From: an uncultured Actinomyces sp.
GTDB lineage: Bacteria; Actinomycetota; Actinomycetes; Actinomycetales; Actinomycetaceae
DNA: 23,721 nucleotides
Direction of reading: 5' to 3'
NCBI GenBank assembly: GCA_938041695.1
Contig: CALISI010000021.1
Span: 1-23,721 of the forward strand
Shown here one piece after another: positions 1 through 7,905 of the stretch. The notes under the pieces are model-generated. The model saw only the letters and a program-made list of their open reading frames with translations. It was not told the DNA's origin and did not search any database. The first letter of the stretch is position 1, and every line of letters starts with the position of its first letter. The position numbers and the translations under genes were made by a program.

Positions 1-38
1 CCGGGTCCCTTACCGCACACGTCACAAACGGCAGCCAC
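1..38 (-). CDS. rpmB: 50S ribosomal protein L28, 5' end only (partial)
   Basis: This is the first 12 codons of a minus-strand gene that runs off the left edge. Starting at a GTG whose first base is position 38, the translation reads M-A-A-V-C-D-V-C-G-K-G-P, the standard N-terminus of bacterial L28. The C-x2-C pair is half of the zinc ribbon found in the zinc-binding form of this large-subunit protein. A ribosome binding site GAGGAG lies at about 45-50 on the minus strand, at normal distance. In many actinobacteria rpmB lies divergent to the DAK2-domain gene and recG, as here, which supports the call. Only the start is visible, so nothing can be said about the rest of the protein. Confidence 0.85.
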   Translation of the reverse strand, partial: MAAVCDVCGKGP

Positions 39-242
39 GATGTTCTCCTCGGTATATCTTCCAGTTCAGTCTTTGGCTCCCCACGGTCGCGGGGAACGCA
101 TCCTCCGGTGCTTGAACCGAAGGCAACCATGACAGAATAGCGGATGATGCGCACTTTCAACAAGTCGCACGCGTGATCGGTCGTGTCAGGTCGCACACAG
201 CAACCCTCGCGGGGAGAATAGGACGGGGAGGAAAGGGGAGTC
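39..242. promoter_or_regulatory. Divergent rpmB / DAK2-gene intergenic region
   Basis: This 204-nt gap must hold promoters for both directions. On the plus strand, TTGAAC at 112-117 and CAGAAT at 133-138 could be -35 and -10 elements (15-nt spacing, a little short). On the minus strand an AT-rich GATATA lies directly upstream of the rpmB ribosome binding site and could be its -10. A GGGGAG ribosome binding site (about 234-239) precedes the ATG at 243. I saw no Zur-type dyad that would mark zinc control of this L28. The promoter assignments rest on motif resemblance only. Confidence 0.35.
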
Positions 243-1856
243 ATGGAGCTCAACGCAGCGGTCATCATCGAGGCGTGCCGTGCCGGTGCCGAGGAGGCGG
301 CCAGGCTCGCGCCCTTTCTTGATGACCTGGATGGATGGGACGGCGCGGATTGTGACACGGGCACAAATGCGGCGGCCACGATGGCTGCCCTCGCCGCTGC
401 GATGGACTCCCTGGAGCCTCGCGCCCACCTGCGCGTAGCACTCGAGGCGGGTGTGGAGACGATTATCCGCCGGGGCCTCGGGCATAGCGGTCTTGCACTC
501 GGTGCGCTGTTCGAGGCCTGGGCTGGCGCCCTAACGGATGAGCACCACGTCACGCCGCTCGCGGCCCGCCGCATGCTGGCAGCCTCCCTGACGCCTGTGG
601 CCTCGTCTATCGAATGGTCCGATGCGCTCGTTGAGATGCTCAGCGGTGCGGTTCGTGAGCTTGTGGATATGGGCGATACGCTCCCCGAGGTTGAAGACGT
701 CTTCTCCCGCTTTTCGACACAGGCGCAGATCGGCCTGGTGGAGGCGACGAATGAATCGACGGGGCGCATCGATCCCGGCGGCGCGTTCATCGCTCTGGTG
801 CTCGCGTGCATCGATGCTGCCATGCGCGATGACTCCGGTATCTTGCAGTCTTTCACCGCGATGCTCGCTGACCTGGCGGAACGTCACTCGCGCGCGCCGG
901 AGGCTGCCTCACCCCCGCCGGGCCGTGACTTCACGGTCGACATCATCCTGGAGGGTACCGAAGACGACCTGCGTGCTCTGCTGATGCGCCTGGGTGGACT
1001 CGGTGCGCGCCTGTCCTACGTGGGTCGCGTCGACCTGTTTGGAATGGGGGAGTGGCGTCTCCACGTGGATACGTCCGCGCCGCTGGCTGCGCACCCCACG
1101 TCGGGGCAGGTTGTGCGCTTCCAGGTGTGCGACGCGCGTCCCGATGCCCAGATCGGCATCGATGAGCTGGCGGACGAGGGGCTCAGCCACCGCGGCGTGC
1201 GTCTCCTGCAGCGTCGCCCGATGCGCCGAGTCGAGCGTGCCCGAGTTATCGCGTGCACCCGCGCCCCCGGCCTCGTTGAAGAGCTCGCGCGTGCCGGAGC
1301 TGTCGTTTTCCTGGACCTGAACCCGAGCGACGCGGCCGGTGTCGTCTCCGCAGCCAGTTCGCGCACGGGCGTGACGCTCGTTGCTCCCTGCGACGAGGCC
1401 AGTGCCGCCCTGGTCGGTACCGTTGCCTCTGTTCTTCCCGCTCCAGCTCCCGGCGTGCCTGCGATCCTGCGTGCAGCCAGCAGCGATGATCTCGGCGTCC
1501 TCGCGATCGCCCGCGCGTGCGCCCCTCTCTTCGTCCCGCAGCCAGGTGGCCTCGCAGCGGCTCCGACGCTCGCGCGGATGCTGCGCGACGGCGCCCACGA
1601 CGCGCTGTCGACGTGGACGACCGCCCCGCTACCGCTCGACGGGGATCCCGAAGGGATCGCCGAGGCATTGGCCGAGGCTGCGCGCGGGGGAGCGCAGTCG
1701 TGGCGGCTGCTTGTCTCTCGCGATGATGATGGTCCCTACACGGTGGCGACGGTGCGTCAGCTGCTCTCCACGCGTGATGCGTCCTCGACGATCGACCTGG
1801 AGACCTGGGATGGTGGGCAGAGCGGGCCGAGCCTGGTCGCGGGGTGCGCCTCGTGA
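243..1856 (+). CDS. DAK2-domain (FakA-like) protein
   Basis: A 537-residue protein in the position where actinobacteria carry a DAK2/FakA-family gene beside rpmB and recG. The N-terminal DAK2 kinase-like domain (about residues 5-200) shows A-D-C-D-T-G-T-N near residue 40, matching the family metal/ATP motif P-D-G-D-T-G-T-N with both Asp kept. It also has G-H-S-G where the family has G-N-S-G. FakA of Firmicutes phosphorylates fatty acids bound to a DegV-type FakB partner. Here the middle region (about 225-295) has a single His and none of the clustered Cys/His expected of the FakA zinc-binding domain, and no DegV gene is present in the window. The ATG has a good ribosome binding site. The stop overlaps the likely recG start as GTGA, implying translational coupling. 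Family membership is well supported; catalytic activity and substrate are not. Confidence 0.8.
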   Translation: MELNAAVIIEACRAGAEEAARLAPFLDDLDGWDGADCDTGTNAAATMAALAAAMDSLEPRAHLRVALEAGVETIIRRGLGHSGLALGALFEAWAGALTDEHHVTPLAARRMLAASLTPVASSIEWSDALVEMLSGAVRELVDMGDTLPEVEDVFSRFSTQAQIGLVEATNESTGRIDPGGAFIALVLACIDAAMRDDSGILQSFTAMLADLAERHSRAPEAASPPPGRDFTVDIILEGTEDDLRALLMRLGGLGARLSYVGRVDLFGMGEWRLHVDTSAPLAAHPTSGQVVRFQVCDARPDAQIGIDELADEGLSHRGVRLLQRRPMRRVERARVIACTRAPGLVEELARAGAVVFLDLNPSDAAGVVSAASSRTGVTLVAPCDEASAALVGTVASVLPAPAPGVPAILRAASSDDLGVLAIARACAPLFVPQPGGLAAAPTLARMLRDGAHDALSTWTTAPLPLDGDPEGIAEALAEAARGGAQSWRLLVSRDDDGPYTVATVRQLLSTRDASSTIDLETWDGGQSGPSLVAGCAS

Positions 1857-3991
1857 GCGCACTCGACATCCCACTGTCCCTGCGCCTGCCCAAGAAGACC
1901 GCGAAGGCGCTCGGGAGCGGCGGGGTTGCGACGGTGGGCGACCTGCTCATGGTGGCGCCTCGCCGGTACTACCACTGGGGCCGCCTCACGCCCCTGTCCT
2001 CCCTGCGAGAGGGGGAGGACGTCACGATCCTCGCCGAGGTTGCGTCCGCGCACCTGATCGCTAACCGCTCCGGATCGGGCGTCCGCCTAGAGGTCACTCT
2101 CACAGATGGCGTTCAGTTCCTCTCCGCCACGTTTTTCGCGAAAAATCAGTACAAGCTTGTGCCGATTGAGAGGATCCTGACCCCCGGGCAATCTTTCCTG
2201 TTTGCCGGGAAAGTGGGCGCCTATCGCGGCAAACCTCAATTGACCCACCCGTCCTTCGAAGGCGTCGATGGGGAGGATATCGAGCGAATCGCCTCCCGGC
2301 CCATCCCGATCTATCCGACGACAGGGTCCCTGGCCTCATGGGCGATCGCCCGCGCCGTCGGCATGGTCCTGGATCACCTCGACGATGAGGACGTACCCGA
2401 CGTGGTTCCCGCCGCGGTGCGCGATCACGTCCACATTCCGCCCTATGCGCTCAGCCTTCGTCGCCTGCATCAGCCGCACGCGGACGAGGACTACCAACAG
2501 GCCCGCCGCGCACTGGCCTTCACGGAGGCGTTTGTCCTGCAGGTGGGGCTCGCGATGCGTCGACGCGGAGCGCGCGCAACCCCGGCGGTTGCCTCCCCCC
2601 GGAGCAACGCACTCGTGGATCGGTTCCGCGCCTGTCTGCCCTTCCAGCTCACCGACTCTCAGGCGCATGCCATCGCGCAGATCGGCGCTGACCTCGGCCG
2701 TGAGATTCCGATGCAGCGCCTCCTCCAGGGGGACGTCGGTTCGGGTAAGACGGTCGTTGCACTCATGTCCTTCCTCCAGGTTGTCGCTGCCGGCCACCAG
2801 GGCGCCCTTGTCGCCCCGACGGAGGTCCTGGCTGAGCAGCACACAGCATCCCTGCGCGCCCTCCTCGCGCCCCTCGGAGAAGAAGCCCCCGACGTTCGTC
2901 TCCTGACCGGTTCGACGACGCCGGCTGCCCGCCGTGAGATTCAAGCGGCGATGAACTCCGCGCAACCGCTCATCGTCGTGGGAACGCACGCACTCTTCCA
3001 GGAAGCTGTGCGTTTTTCCGACCTCGCCCTCGTCGTCGTCGACGAGCAGCACCGCTTCGGCGTCGAGCAGCGTGCCGCGCTCCGTCGAGCCCGGGAAGAT
3101 GGTCGCGGTGTCCACGAACTAGTGATGAGCGCGACGCCAATCCCGCGCACAATCGCGATGACCGTGTTCGGGGACTTGGACGAGACACGCATGAGCGGCA
3201 TGCCCCGCGGCCGTACGCCCGTGGCCACCTACCTTGCGGACGCAGCAAACGCCGCGTGGGTGGAGCGCACATGGGCGAGAGCCGCCGAGGAGATCGCGCA
3301 GGGGCGGCGCGTCTACGTCGTCTGCCCGCGTATCGACGCAACCGACGAGGTGAATGATGCCGACGAGGAACACGCGCGCCCACTCGCATCCGTCAGTGAG
3401 GTTGCCGCCTACCTCCGTTCCCATCCCGCGCTCGCGGGCGTGGCTATCCACGAGCTCACGGGGCGCACGCCCGCGCCCGTGAAAGCCCAGATCATGGAGG
3501 ATTTTACCGCCGGACGCGCTCCGCTCCTCGTGGCGACGACCGTCATCGAGGTCGGCGTCGACGTCTCGGAGGCCACTCTCATGGTGATCCTCGACTCCCA
3601 GCAATGTGGGCTCGCTCAGCTCCATCAGCTGCGTGGGCGTGTGGGGCGTTCCTCCCTGCCTTCCCTATGTATCGCGATGCATCGGCATGAGCTCACCGAT
3701 GCGGGGCGCGCGAGGCTGCAGGCATTTGCAGAGACGACCGACGGTTTCGAGCTCGCCGAGGCCGATCTGCGCTTGCGCAAGGAGGGTGACGTCCTGGGCG
3801 CCGGTCAGTCGGGCAAGGCTACGCACCTGCGGTTCCTCTCCGTCCGCCGCGACGAATCACTGATCCGTTCGGCCAAAGAGGCAGCCGACGTGCTCCTCGA
3901 TAGCGACGCGACGCTGGAGGGCCATCCGGACCTCGCGCGCGCCCTGCGTGGCGCCTCCGAGGGGCAAGTCGAGTGGATGCAACGCTCCTGA
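1853..3991 (+). CDS. recG: ATP-dependent DNA helicase RecG
   Basis: A superfamily 2 helicase of about 712 residues that remodels stalled replication forks and branch-migrates Holliday junctions. An N-terminal OB-fold wedge domain (first ~190 residues) precedes the helicase core. The core shows Walker A G-D-V-G-S-G-K-T (nt 2732-2755), the DEQH box with following R-F-G-V-E-Q-R typical of RecG (nt 3040-3069), S-A-T-P-I-P-R-T, and the C-terminal Q-L-R-G-R-V-G-R motif. Length is in the normal range for actinobacteria. The start is uncertain: GTG at 1853 overlaps the upstream stop by four bases, and GTG at 1844 is in frame nine bases earlier. Neither has a strong ribosome binding site, so coupling to the upstream gene is likely. 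Confidence 0.95.
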   Translation: MSALDIPLSLRLPKKTAKALGSGGVATVGDLLMVAPRRYYHWGRLTPLSSLREGEDVTILAEVASAHLIANRSGSGVRLEVTLTDGVQFLSATFFAKNQYKLVPIERILTPGQSFLFAGKVGAYRGKPQLTHPSFEGVDGEDIERIASRPIPIYPTTGSLASWAIARAVGMVLDHLDDEDVPDVVPAAVRDHVHIPPYALSLRRLHQPHADEDYQQARRALAFTEAFVLQVGLAMRRRGARATPAVASPRSNALVDRFRACLPFQLTDSQAHAIAQIGADLGREIPMQRLLQGDVGSGKTVVALMSFLQVVAAGHQGALVAPTEVLAEQHTASLRALLAPLGEEAPDVRLLTGSTTPAARREIQAAMNSAQPLIVVGTHALFQEAVRFSDLALVVVDEQHRFGVEQRAALRRAREDGRGVHELVMSATPIPRTIAMTVFGDLDETRMSGMPRGRTPVATYLADAANAAWVERTWARAAEEIAQGRRVYVVCPRIDATDEVNDADEEHARPLASVSEVAAYLRSHPALAGVAIHELTGRTPAPVKAQIMEDFTAGRAPLLVATTVIEVGVDVSEATLMVILDSQQCGLAQLHQLRGRVGRSSLPSLCIAMHRHELTDAGRARLQAFAETTDGFELAEADLRLRKEGDVLGAGQSGKATHLRFLSVRRDESLIRSAKEAADVLLDSDATLEGHPDLARALRGASEGQVEWMQRS

Positions 3992-4002
3992 GGCGTGCCC
4001 GG

Positions 4003-4008
4003 TAGGGT
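4003..4008 (+). promoter_or_regulatory. Candidate leaderless -10 element for rsmD
   Basis: TAGGGT fits TANNNT and ends six bases before the rsmD ATG, so transcription would start at or next to the start codon. This is the spacing described for leaderless actinobacterial genes. The only purine-rich stretch before the ATG lies too close to serve as a normal ribosome binding site. No clear -35 is visible. Confidence 0.4.
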
Positions 4009-4014
4009 AGAGGC

Positions 4015-4653
4015 ATGACCAGAATCGTCGCAGGTAGTGCCAAAGGGCGAACCCTCGCCGTGCCTAAGTCCGGGACGCGCCCCACATCGGAGCGCGTGCG
4101 CGAGGCGCTTTTCTCCCGTCTCGACCACATGAACGTCCTGAACGGGACAACCGTTTTGGACCTGTACGCCGGGACGGGCGCGCTCGGCCTGGAGGCGCTC
4201 TCGCGCGGTAGCACACGCGCAACGCTCGTCGAAAAATCGTCTGCAGCGGCGCGCGTCGCCTCCGCCAACGTCCGCTCGACCGGTCTGCCCGCACGCGTCG
4301 TCACAGCTGACACGCGTTCGTATCTTGCAGCGCGCACCGGTGAAGATCTGCGCGGAGACGTCGACCTCGTCTTCATCGATCCTCCCTACGACATTGCCGA
4401 AGCGGATATGACCGCCATCCTGTCACTGCTCGGCCCCTGGATCGGCCCCGATGCACTCGTCGTCGTTGAGCGCTCGACCCGCGCACCCGCGCCCACGTGG
4501 CCGCCCTTCCTCGTCCTAGAAGACCAGCGCACGTGGGGCGAGACCGTCGCCTATTTCGCGGGCCCGCCACTACCCACGGAAGAATCAGAGGACGGCGCGA
4601 ACGCTCCCGAGGAGGCCGAGGCCTCGTCGATGAGTGAGGAGGACCCCCGATGA
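4015..4653 (+). CDS. rsmD: 16S rRNA (guanine(966)-N(2))-methyltransferase RsmD
   Basis: A 212-residue S-adenosylmethionine-dependent enzyme that methylates G966 of 16S rRNA during small-subunit maturation. The N-terminus (R-I-V-A-G-S-A-K-G-R) and R-P-T-S-E-R-V-R-E-A-L-F segment are family hallmarks. The SAM-binding loop V-L-D-L-Y-A-G-T-G-A-L-G-L-E-A-L-S-R-G lies around residues 47-66 and the catalytic D-P-P-Y around residues 121-125. The last ~28 residues form an acidic Glu-rich tail beyond the usual fold. Its stop overlaps the coaD start (ATGA). The rsmD-coaD pair is a common conserved neighbourhood. The ATG at 4015 was chosen because the family N-terminus begins there. Confidence 0.95.
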   Translation: MTRIVAGSAKGRTLAVPKSGTRPTSERVREALFSRLDHMNVLNGTTVLDLYAGTGALGLEALSRGSTRATLVEKSSAAARVASANVRSTGLPARVVTADTRSYLAARTGEDLRGDVDLVFIDPPYDIAEADMTAILSLLGPWIGPDALVVVERSTRAPAPTWPPFLVLEDQRTWGETVAYFAGPPLPTEESEDGANAPEEAEASSMSEEDPR

Positions 4654-5120
4654 TCGCACTGTTTCCCGGCTCTTTCGACCCCTTCACCAACGGACACCTT
4701 GACGTCGCTGAGCGCGCCTGCGCCATCGCCGATCGGCTCGTCATTGGCGTCGGCATCAACCCCGCCAAACGCGGGCTCATTCCGACCGACCGCAGGGTCG
4801 CTCTCATCGAGGAAGCCACCGCCCACCTGAGCAACGTCGACGTCGTGGCCTTGGAAGGGTCGACGATGGACGAGGCCTCGCGCTTGGGTGCCACACTCAT
4901 CGTCAAGGGCGTGCGCTCGGCAATAGATCTCGATCACGAGGCCCCTCAGGCCGCCTTTAACGACGAGGTCGGTGGCATCGACACGTGGTGGATCCCGACC
5001 CGCCCCGCGCTCGCGCATGTCTCGTCGAGCGCCATCCGCGAGCTATTCGGACTCAAAAAGGATATTTCTCGGTATGTCCCGCCAGCGGTTGAGCGATTTC
5101 TGACCGACAATAGAAGCTGA
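4650..5120 (+). CDS. coaD: Pantetheine-phosphate adenylyltransferase
   Basis: A 156-residue enzyme transferring AMP from ATP to 4'-phosphopantetheine, the penultimate step of coenzyme A synthesis. The nucleotidyltransferase signature F-P-G-S-F-D-P-F-T-N-G-H is at the N-terminus, with the T-x-G-H motif. K-G-V-R-S then A-A-F-N matches the phosphopantetheine/ATP-binding region, and V-S-S-S-A-I-R-E-L matches the C-terminal I-S-S-[ST]-x-x-R-E motif. Length is normal for the family. A strong GAGGAGG ribosome binding site lies inside the end of rsmD, and the start overlaps its stop by four bases. Confidence 0.95.
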   Translation: MIALFPGSFDPFTNGHLDVAERACAIADRLVIGVGINPAKRGLIPTDRRVALIEEATAHLSNVDVVALEGSTMDEASRLGATLIVKGVRSAIDLDHEAPQAAFNDEVGGIDTWWIPTRPALAHVSSSAIRELFGLKKDISRYVPPAVERFLTDNRS

Positions 5121-5150
5121 ATCATGCTCGGTGGAACGCAGGAGGCAGCC

Positions 5151-5861
5151 ATGGCTGATACGCCCGACAACAAGACGCAGGACGAGTGGAACGAGGAAAC
5201 CGTCTACGGTCCCTCCACCGTGATCGCCGCCCTCGATCAGATCGAGGATCTCGTCGAGTCCTCGCGCACCGTTCCCCTGTCCGCATCCATCATGATTAAC
5301 AAGGCCGAGCTTCTTGACCTCCTGGATCAGGCACGCGAGGCTCTGCCGGAGGATCTCGTTGCTGCCGACGCCGTCGTCGCCGATGCCGACGCGGTCCTGG
5401 GACGCGCGGACTCCGCGGCAGAAACCCGTATCGCCGAGGCGAACTCGCGCGCCTCCTCCACCCTCGACCAGGCCAACGAGCGCGCCGCACAGATCATCTC
5501 CGATGCCGAGGAGGAAGCTGAACGGACACGCTCGCGAGCGGACGACGAGGCGACCGCTCTCGTCTCACAGGCGCGTTCGGACGCCGAGGCGACGATCGCC
5601 GACGCGAACGCACAGGCGGCACGCATCGTCTCCACTGAGAACATCGTGCGCATGGCCGAGGACCGTGCGCGCGAAATCGTGTCCGAGGCGAAGCGCTCAG
5701 CGGCATCGCTACGCGAGGGAGCCGACGACTACGTGGCGAACTCCCTCGATGAGCTCGCGCAGCTCATTTCCGACCTTTCGCGCCGCACGGATGCGGGCCG
5801 TCGAACGATCGCCGAGCGCCGCGGCGTTGGCGTGACAGATGTGGACCTGGCCAATGAGTGA
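5151..5861 (+). CDS. SepIVA/DivIVA-like coiled-coil cell-envelope protein
   Basis: A 236-residue, Ala/Glu/Arg-rich protein. An N-terminal segment (about residues 20-60) containing Y-G-P-S-T-V-I-A-A-L-D-Q-I-E-D-L-V is followed by a long predicted coiled coil (about 75-215) with repeated A-E-A/A-D-A heptad-like blocks. It has no signal peptide or membrane span. In mycobacteria the septum-associated DivIVA-family protein SepIVA (Rv2927c) sits immediately upstream of a DUF177 gene and rnc, the same order as here, so a role organising the growing cell wall or septum is a good inference. Start 5151 is preferred over the in-frame ATG at 5124 because AGGAGG lies at 5140-5145 at ideal spacing. The stop overlaps the next gene by eight bases. 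Confidence 0.7.
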   Translation: MADTPDNKTQDEWNEETVYGPSTVIAALDQIEDLVESSRTVPLSASIMINKAELLDLLDQAREALPEDLVAADAVVADADAVLGRADSAAETRIAEANSRASSTLDQANERAAQIISDAEEEAERTRSRADDEATALVSQARSDAEATIADANAQAARIVSTENIVRMAEDRAREIVSEAKRSAASLREGADDYVANSLDELAQLISDLSRRTDAGRRTIAERRGVGVTDVDLANE

Positions 5862-6423
5862 CAAGACCCTGGTGCTCTCCCTGGCGCGTCTGCCTCGCGC
5901 CCTCGGATCCACGTTGCATGAGGACCTCGTGTGGGTGACCCCTGATGACCTTGGGACCCCCTCGATGTCGGCCGTGCCCGGCGTGCCTCTGGATGTTTCT
6001 GTGGACATGACCAGCGTCGAGGACGGTGTTCTCGTCTCGCTAGCAACATCGGTGGACCTCGTCGGTGAGTGCGTGCGCTGCCTCGACGAAGTGCGCGAGC
6101 ACCACGACGTCGTCAGCCAAGAGGTCTACTTCGAGCCCGGTGCCCCGGCCCTGACGTCCACGGACGACGAGGGTGAAGAAGCAGATGACCTGTTCGTCAT
6201 CGGCGAGCGTGACACCATCGATATCGAGACCCAGCTGCGCGACGCGATCGTCCCCCTCGTCGATCCGCGCCCGCTGTGCAGCGACGACTGCGCGGGCCTG
6301 TGCGATGTATGCGGTGAGAAATGGGCGGACCTGCCCGAGGATCACGAGCACTTCGTCGTCGATCCCCGCTTGGCTTCCCTGGCGTCCCTGCTGGGGGAGG
6401 ACGGCGAGTCGGAGCGTTCGTGA
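5854..6423 (+). CDS. DUF177 (YceD-family) zinc-motif protein
   Basis: A 189-residue protein of the DUF177/YceD family, which in many bacteria is encoded with ribosomal protein L32 and is linked to 23S rRNA and ribosome homeostasis. Visible marks are C-V-R-C at about residues 73-76 and a C-terminal Cys cluster with spacing C-x3-C-x3-C-x2-C near residues 142-153, consistent with metal binding. The central region is strongly acidic. The ATG at 5854 overlaps the upstream coiled-coil gene and is preferred over the upstream in-frame GTG at 5839, because family N-termini begin close to the fold. Unlike many genomes, no rpmF lies between this gene and rnc; they abut directly, as in mycobacteria. Confidence 0.8.
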   Translation: MSDKTLVLSLARLPRALGSTLHEDLVWVTPDDLGTPSMSAVPGVPLDVSVDMTSVEDGVLVSLATSVDLVGECVRCLDEVREHHDVVSQEVYFEPGAPALTSTDDEGEEADDLFVIGERDTIDIETQLRDAIVPLVDPRPLCSDDCAGLCDVCGEKWADLPEDHEHFVVDPRLASLASLLGEDGESERS

Positions 6424-7145
6424 TGGCCCGTTCGAAGCACCTACCGGTACCCCCGCGCACGGACACAGACGCTCTCGTCGACGCCTGGGGGACATACATC
6501 GACGCTCCGCTGTTGCAGCTCGCTCTGGTGCATCGTTCCTACGCGAACGAGGCTGGAGGAATTGCAAATAACGAGCGCCTCGAGTTTCTCGGCGATTCGG
6601 TGCTCTCCATCGTGATTGCGGAGAAGCTTTACGAGCAGTACCCCGACGTCGCAGAGTCTGATCTGTCGCGCATGCGCGCGGCCACAGTCTCGCAGCAGCC
6701 TCTGGCCGCAGCGGCTCGGCGCATTAACCTGGGTGACTTCGTGTTCCTCGGCAAAGGAGAGTCAACGCACGGAGGGCGGGATAAGGATTCCATCCTCTCC
6801 GACACGTTCGAGGCGCTGATCGGCGCGACCTACCTGACGAGCGGGCTTGAGGAAGCTCGTCGCGTGATCCTGGAGCGTCTCAGCTTCCTGCTGGTGGATG
6901 CCCCCTCGCGTGGTCAGCATCAGGACTGGAAGACGATCCTCATCGAGTACGCCCAGGCACAGGGCCTGGGCGAGGTCTCCTACGAGGTGGAGGGCGAGGG
7001 GCCGGATCACCAGCGCGTGTTTACGGCACAGGCCTTCGTCACTGGGCGTTCGGATGCACTCGGGACGGGGCAGGCCTCGTCGAAGAAGCACGCGGAGAAC
7101 GCGGCCGCGCAGGATGCGATGAGCCGCCTATCTCCGGAGCAGTAA
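6423..7145 (+). CDS. rnc: Ribonuclease III
   Basis: A 240-residue double-stranded-RNA endonuclease for rRNA precursor processing and mRNA decay. The RNase III domain (about residues 15-160) carries N-E-R-L-E-F-L-G-D-S-V-L, with the metal-binding Glu and Asp, and the second acidic site in S-D-T-F-E-A-L-I-G-A. The C-terminal double-stranded-RNA-binding domain (about 168-238) ends with the K-K-H-A-E-N-A-A-A-Q motif. The ATG at 6423 shares one base with the upstream stop; GGAG at about 6411 supplies a plausible ribosome binding site. A longer in-frame extension upstream is overlap with the DUF177 gene and was rejected. Confidence 0.96.
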   Translation: MARSKHLPVPPRTDTDALVDAWGTYIDAPLLQLALVHRSYANEAGGIANNERLEFLGDSVLSIVIAEKLYEQYPDVAESDLSRMRAATVSQQPLAAAARRINLGDFVFLGKGESTHGGRDKDSILSDTFEALIGATYLTSGLEEARRVILERLSFLLVDAPSRGQHQDWKTILIEYAQAQGLGEVSYEVEGEGPDHQRVFTAQAFVTGRSDALGTGQASSKKHAENAAAQDAMSRLSPEQ

Positions 7146-7157
7146 GTAATAGTAATC

Positions 7158-7173
7158 GAGGGCGCGTGCCCTC
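7158..7173. promoter_or_regulatory. Perfect 6-4-6 inverted repeat upstream of devR-like gene
   Basis: GAGGGC, a 4-nt loop GCGT, then GCCCTC. It lies 12 bases after the rnc stop and directly upstream of the likely -10 of the response-regulator gene, about where its -35 should be. It could be an operator or a weak rnc terminator. No T-run follows, so I favour a regulatory site, with low certainty. Confidence 0.35.
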
Positions 7174-7181
7174 CTGACCGT

Positions 7182-7187
7182 TAGAAT
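7182..7187 (+). promoter_or_regulatory. Candidate leaderless -10 element of the response-regulator gene
   Basis: TAGAAT is a close match to the bacterial -10 consensus and ends seven bases before the GTG at 7195. No ribosome binding site is present in the seven bases between. This is the arrangement of a leaderless actinobacterial transcript. No convincing -35 is visible; the inverted repeat at 7158-7173 occupies that position. Confidence 0.5.
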
Positions 7188-7194
7188 CAGACAC

Positions 7195-7842
7195 GTGAGT
7201 GAAAATACCGTTGCGCGCACGCGCGTCATGATCGTCGACGATCACGAGATCGTTCGACGTGGCATTGCTGAGATCGTTGACCGAGACGAGGCCCTGGAGG
7301 TCGTTGCTGAAGCCGGGTCGGTCGCTGACGCCGTGCGTCGCGCCGATCTGGTGCGCCCCGACGTCATCCTCGTTGATCTGCAGCTGCCCGACGGGACGGG
7401 TATCGACATCATGAATCGCCTGCGCGCCTCTCATCCGCAGATCCTCCCGGTGGTCCTGACGTCCTTCGACGACGACGAGGCCCTGGCTGAGTCCCTGGAG
7501 GCCGGAGCGCGCGCGTACATTCTTAAGACCGTGCGCGGAGCTGAGATCACGGATGTTATCAAGGCTGTCGCGGATGGCCGCGTCCTGCTGGATGAGCGTA
7601 CGCTCACGCGTCGGCGCGTCGACCATGAGGATCCGACCGCTGACCTGACGCCGTCGGAGCGTAAGGTTCTTGACCTGATCGGAGATGGTCTGTCGAACCG
7701 TGAGATCGGTGAAAAGCTCGGTGTTGCCGAGAAGACCGTGAAGAACCACATCACGTCGTTGCTATCCAAGATGGGGCTGCAGCGCCGTACGCAGGTCGCC
7801 GCCTGGGTCGCCGGGCAGAGGGCTGCCGCGTGGCGTAACTGA
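7195..7842 (+). CDS. DevR/DosR-like NarL-family response regulator
   Basis: A 215-residue two-component transcription factor. The receiver domain (about 9-125) has the acidic pair D15-D16 followed by H-E-I-V-R-R-G, the phospho-acceptor Asp61 in I-L-V-D-L-Q-L-P-D-G, and the conserved Lys in Y-I-L-K-T. The LuxR/NarL helix-turn-helix (about 150-210) reads L-T-P-S-E-R-K-V-L-D-L-I then A-E-K-T-V-K-N-H-I-T-S-L-L-S-K-M. Overall wording of both domains resembles mycobacterial DevR/DosR. Its likely kinase partner is the DevS-like gene on the opposite strand, 4 kb away beyond the fucosidase. No ribosome binding site precedes the GTG, fitting leaderless expression. The DevR assignment is by resemblance; its targets are unknown. 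Confidence 0.85.
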   Translation: MSENTVARTRVMIVDDHEIVRRGIAEIVDRDEALEVVAEAGSVADAVRRADLVRPDVILVDLQLPDGTGIDIMNRLRASHPQILPVVLTSFDDDEALAESLEAGARAYILKTVRGAEITDVIKAVADGRVLLDERTLTRRRVDHEDPTADLTPSERKVLDLIGDGLSNREIGEKLGVAEKTVKNHITSLLSKMGLQRRTQVAAWVAGQRAAAWRN

Positions 7843-7845
7843 GCC

Positions 7846-7878
7846 ACTGCCTCGTCCCTGAGGGGAGGAGGGTTATCA
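7846..7878. repeat. 33-nt hairpin repeat, copy 1
   Basis: This stretch recurs exactly 60 bases downstream with two mismatches. It contains an inverted repeat: CCTCGTCCC at 7850-7858, loop TGAG, GGGAGGAGG at 7863-7871, eight pairs and one mismatch. It begins four bases after the response-regulator stop, so it may act as a terminator or RNA 3' end structure. No T-run follows. Confidence 0.7.
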
Positions 7879-7905
7879 CGTCCGACGATCCGGGCGAGTG
7901 GACAG

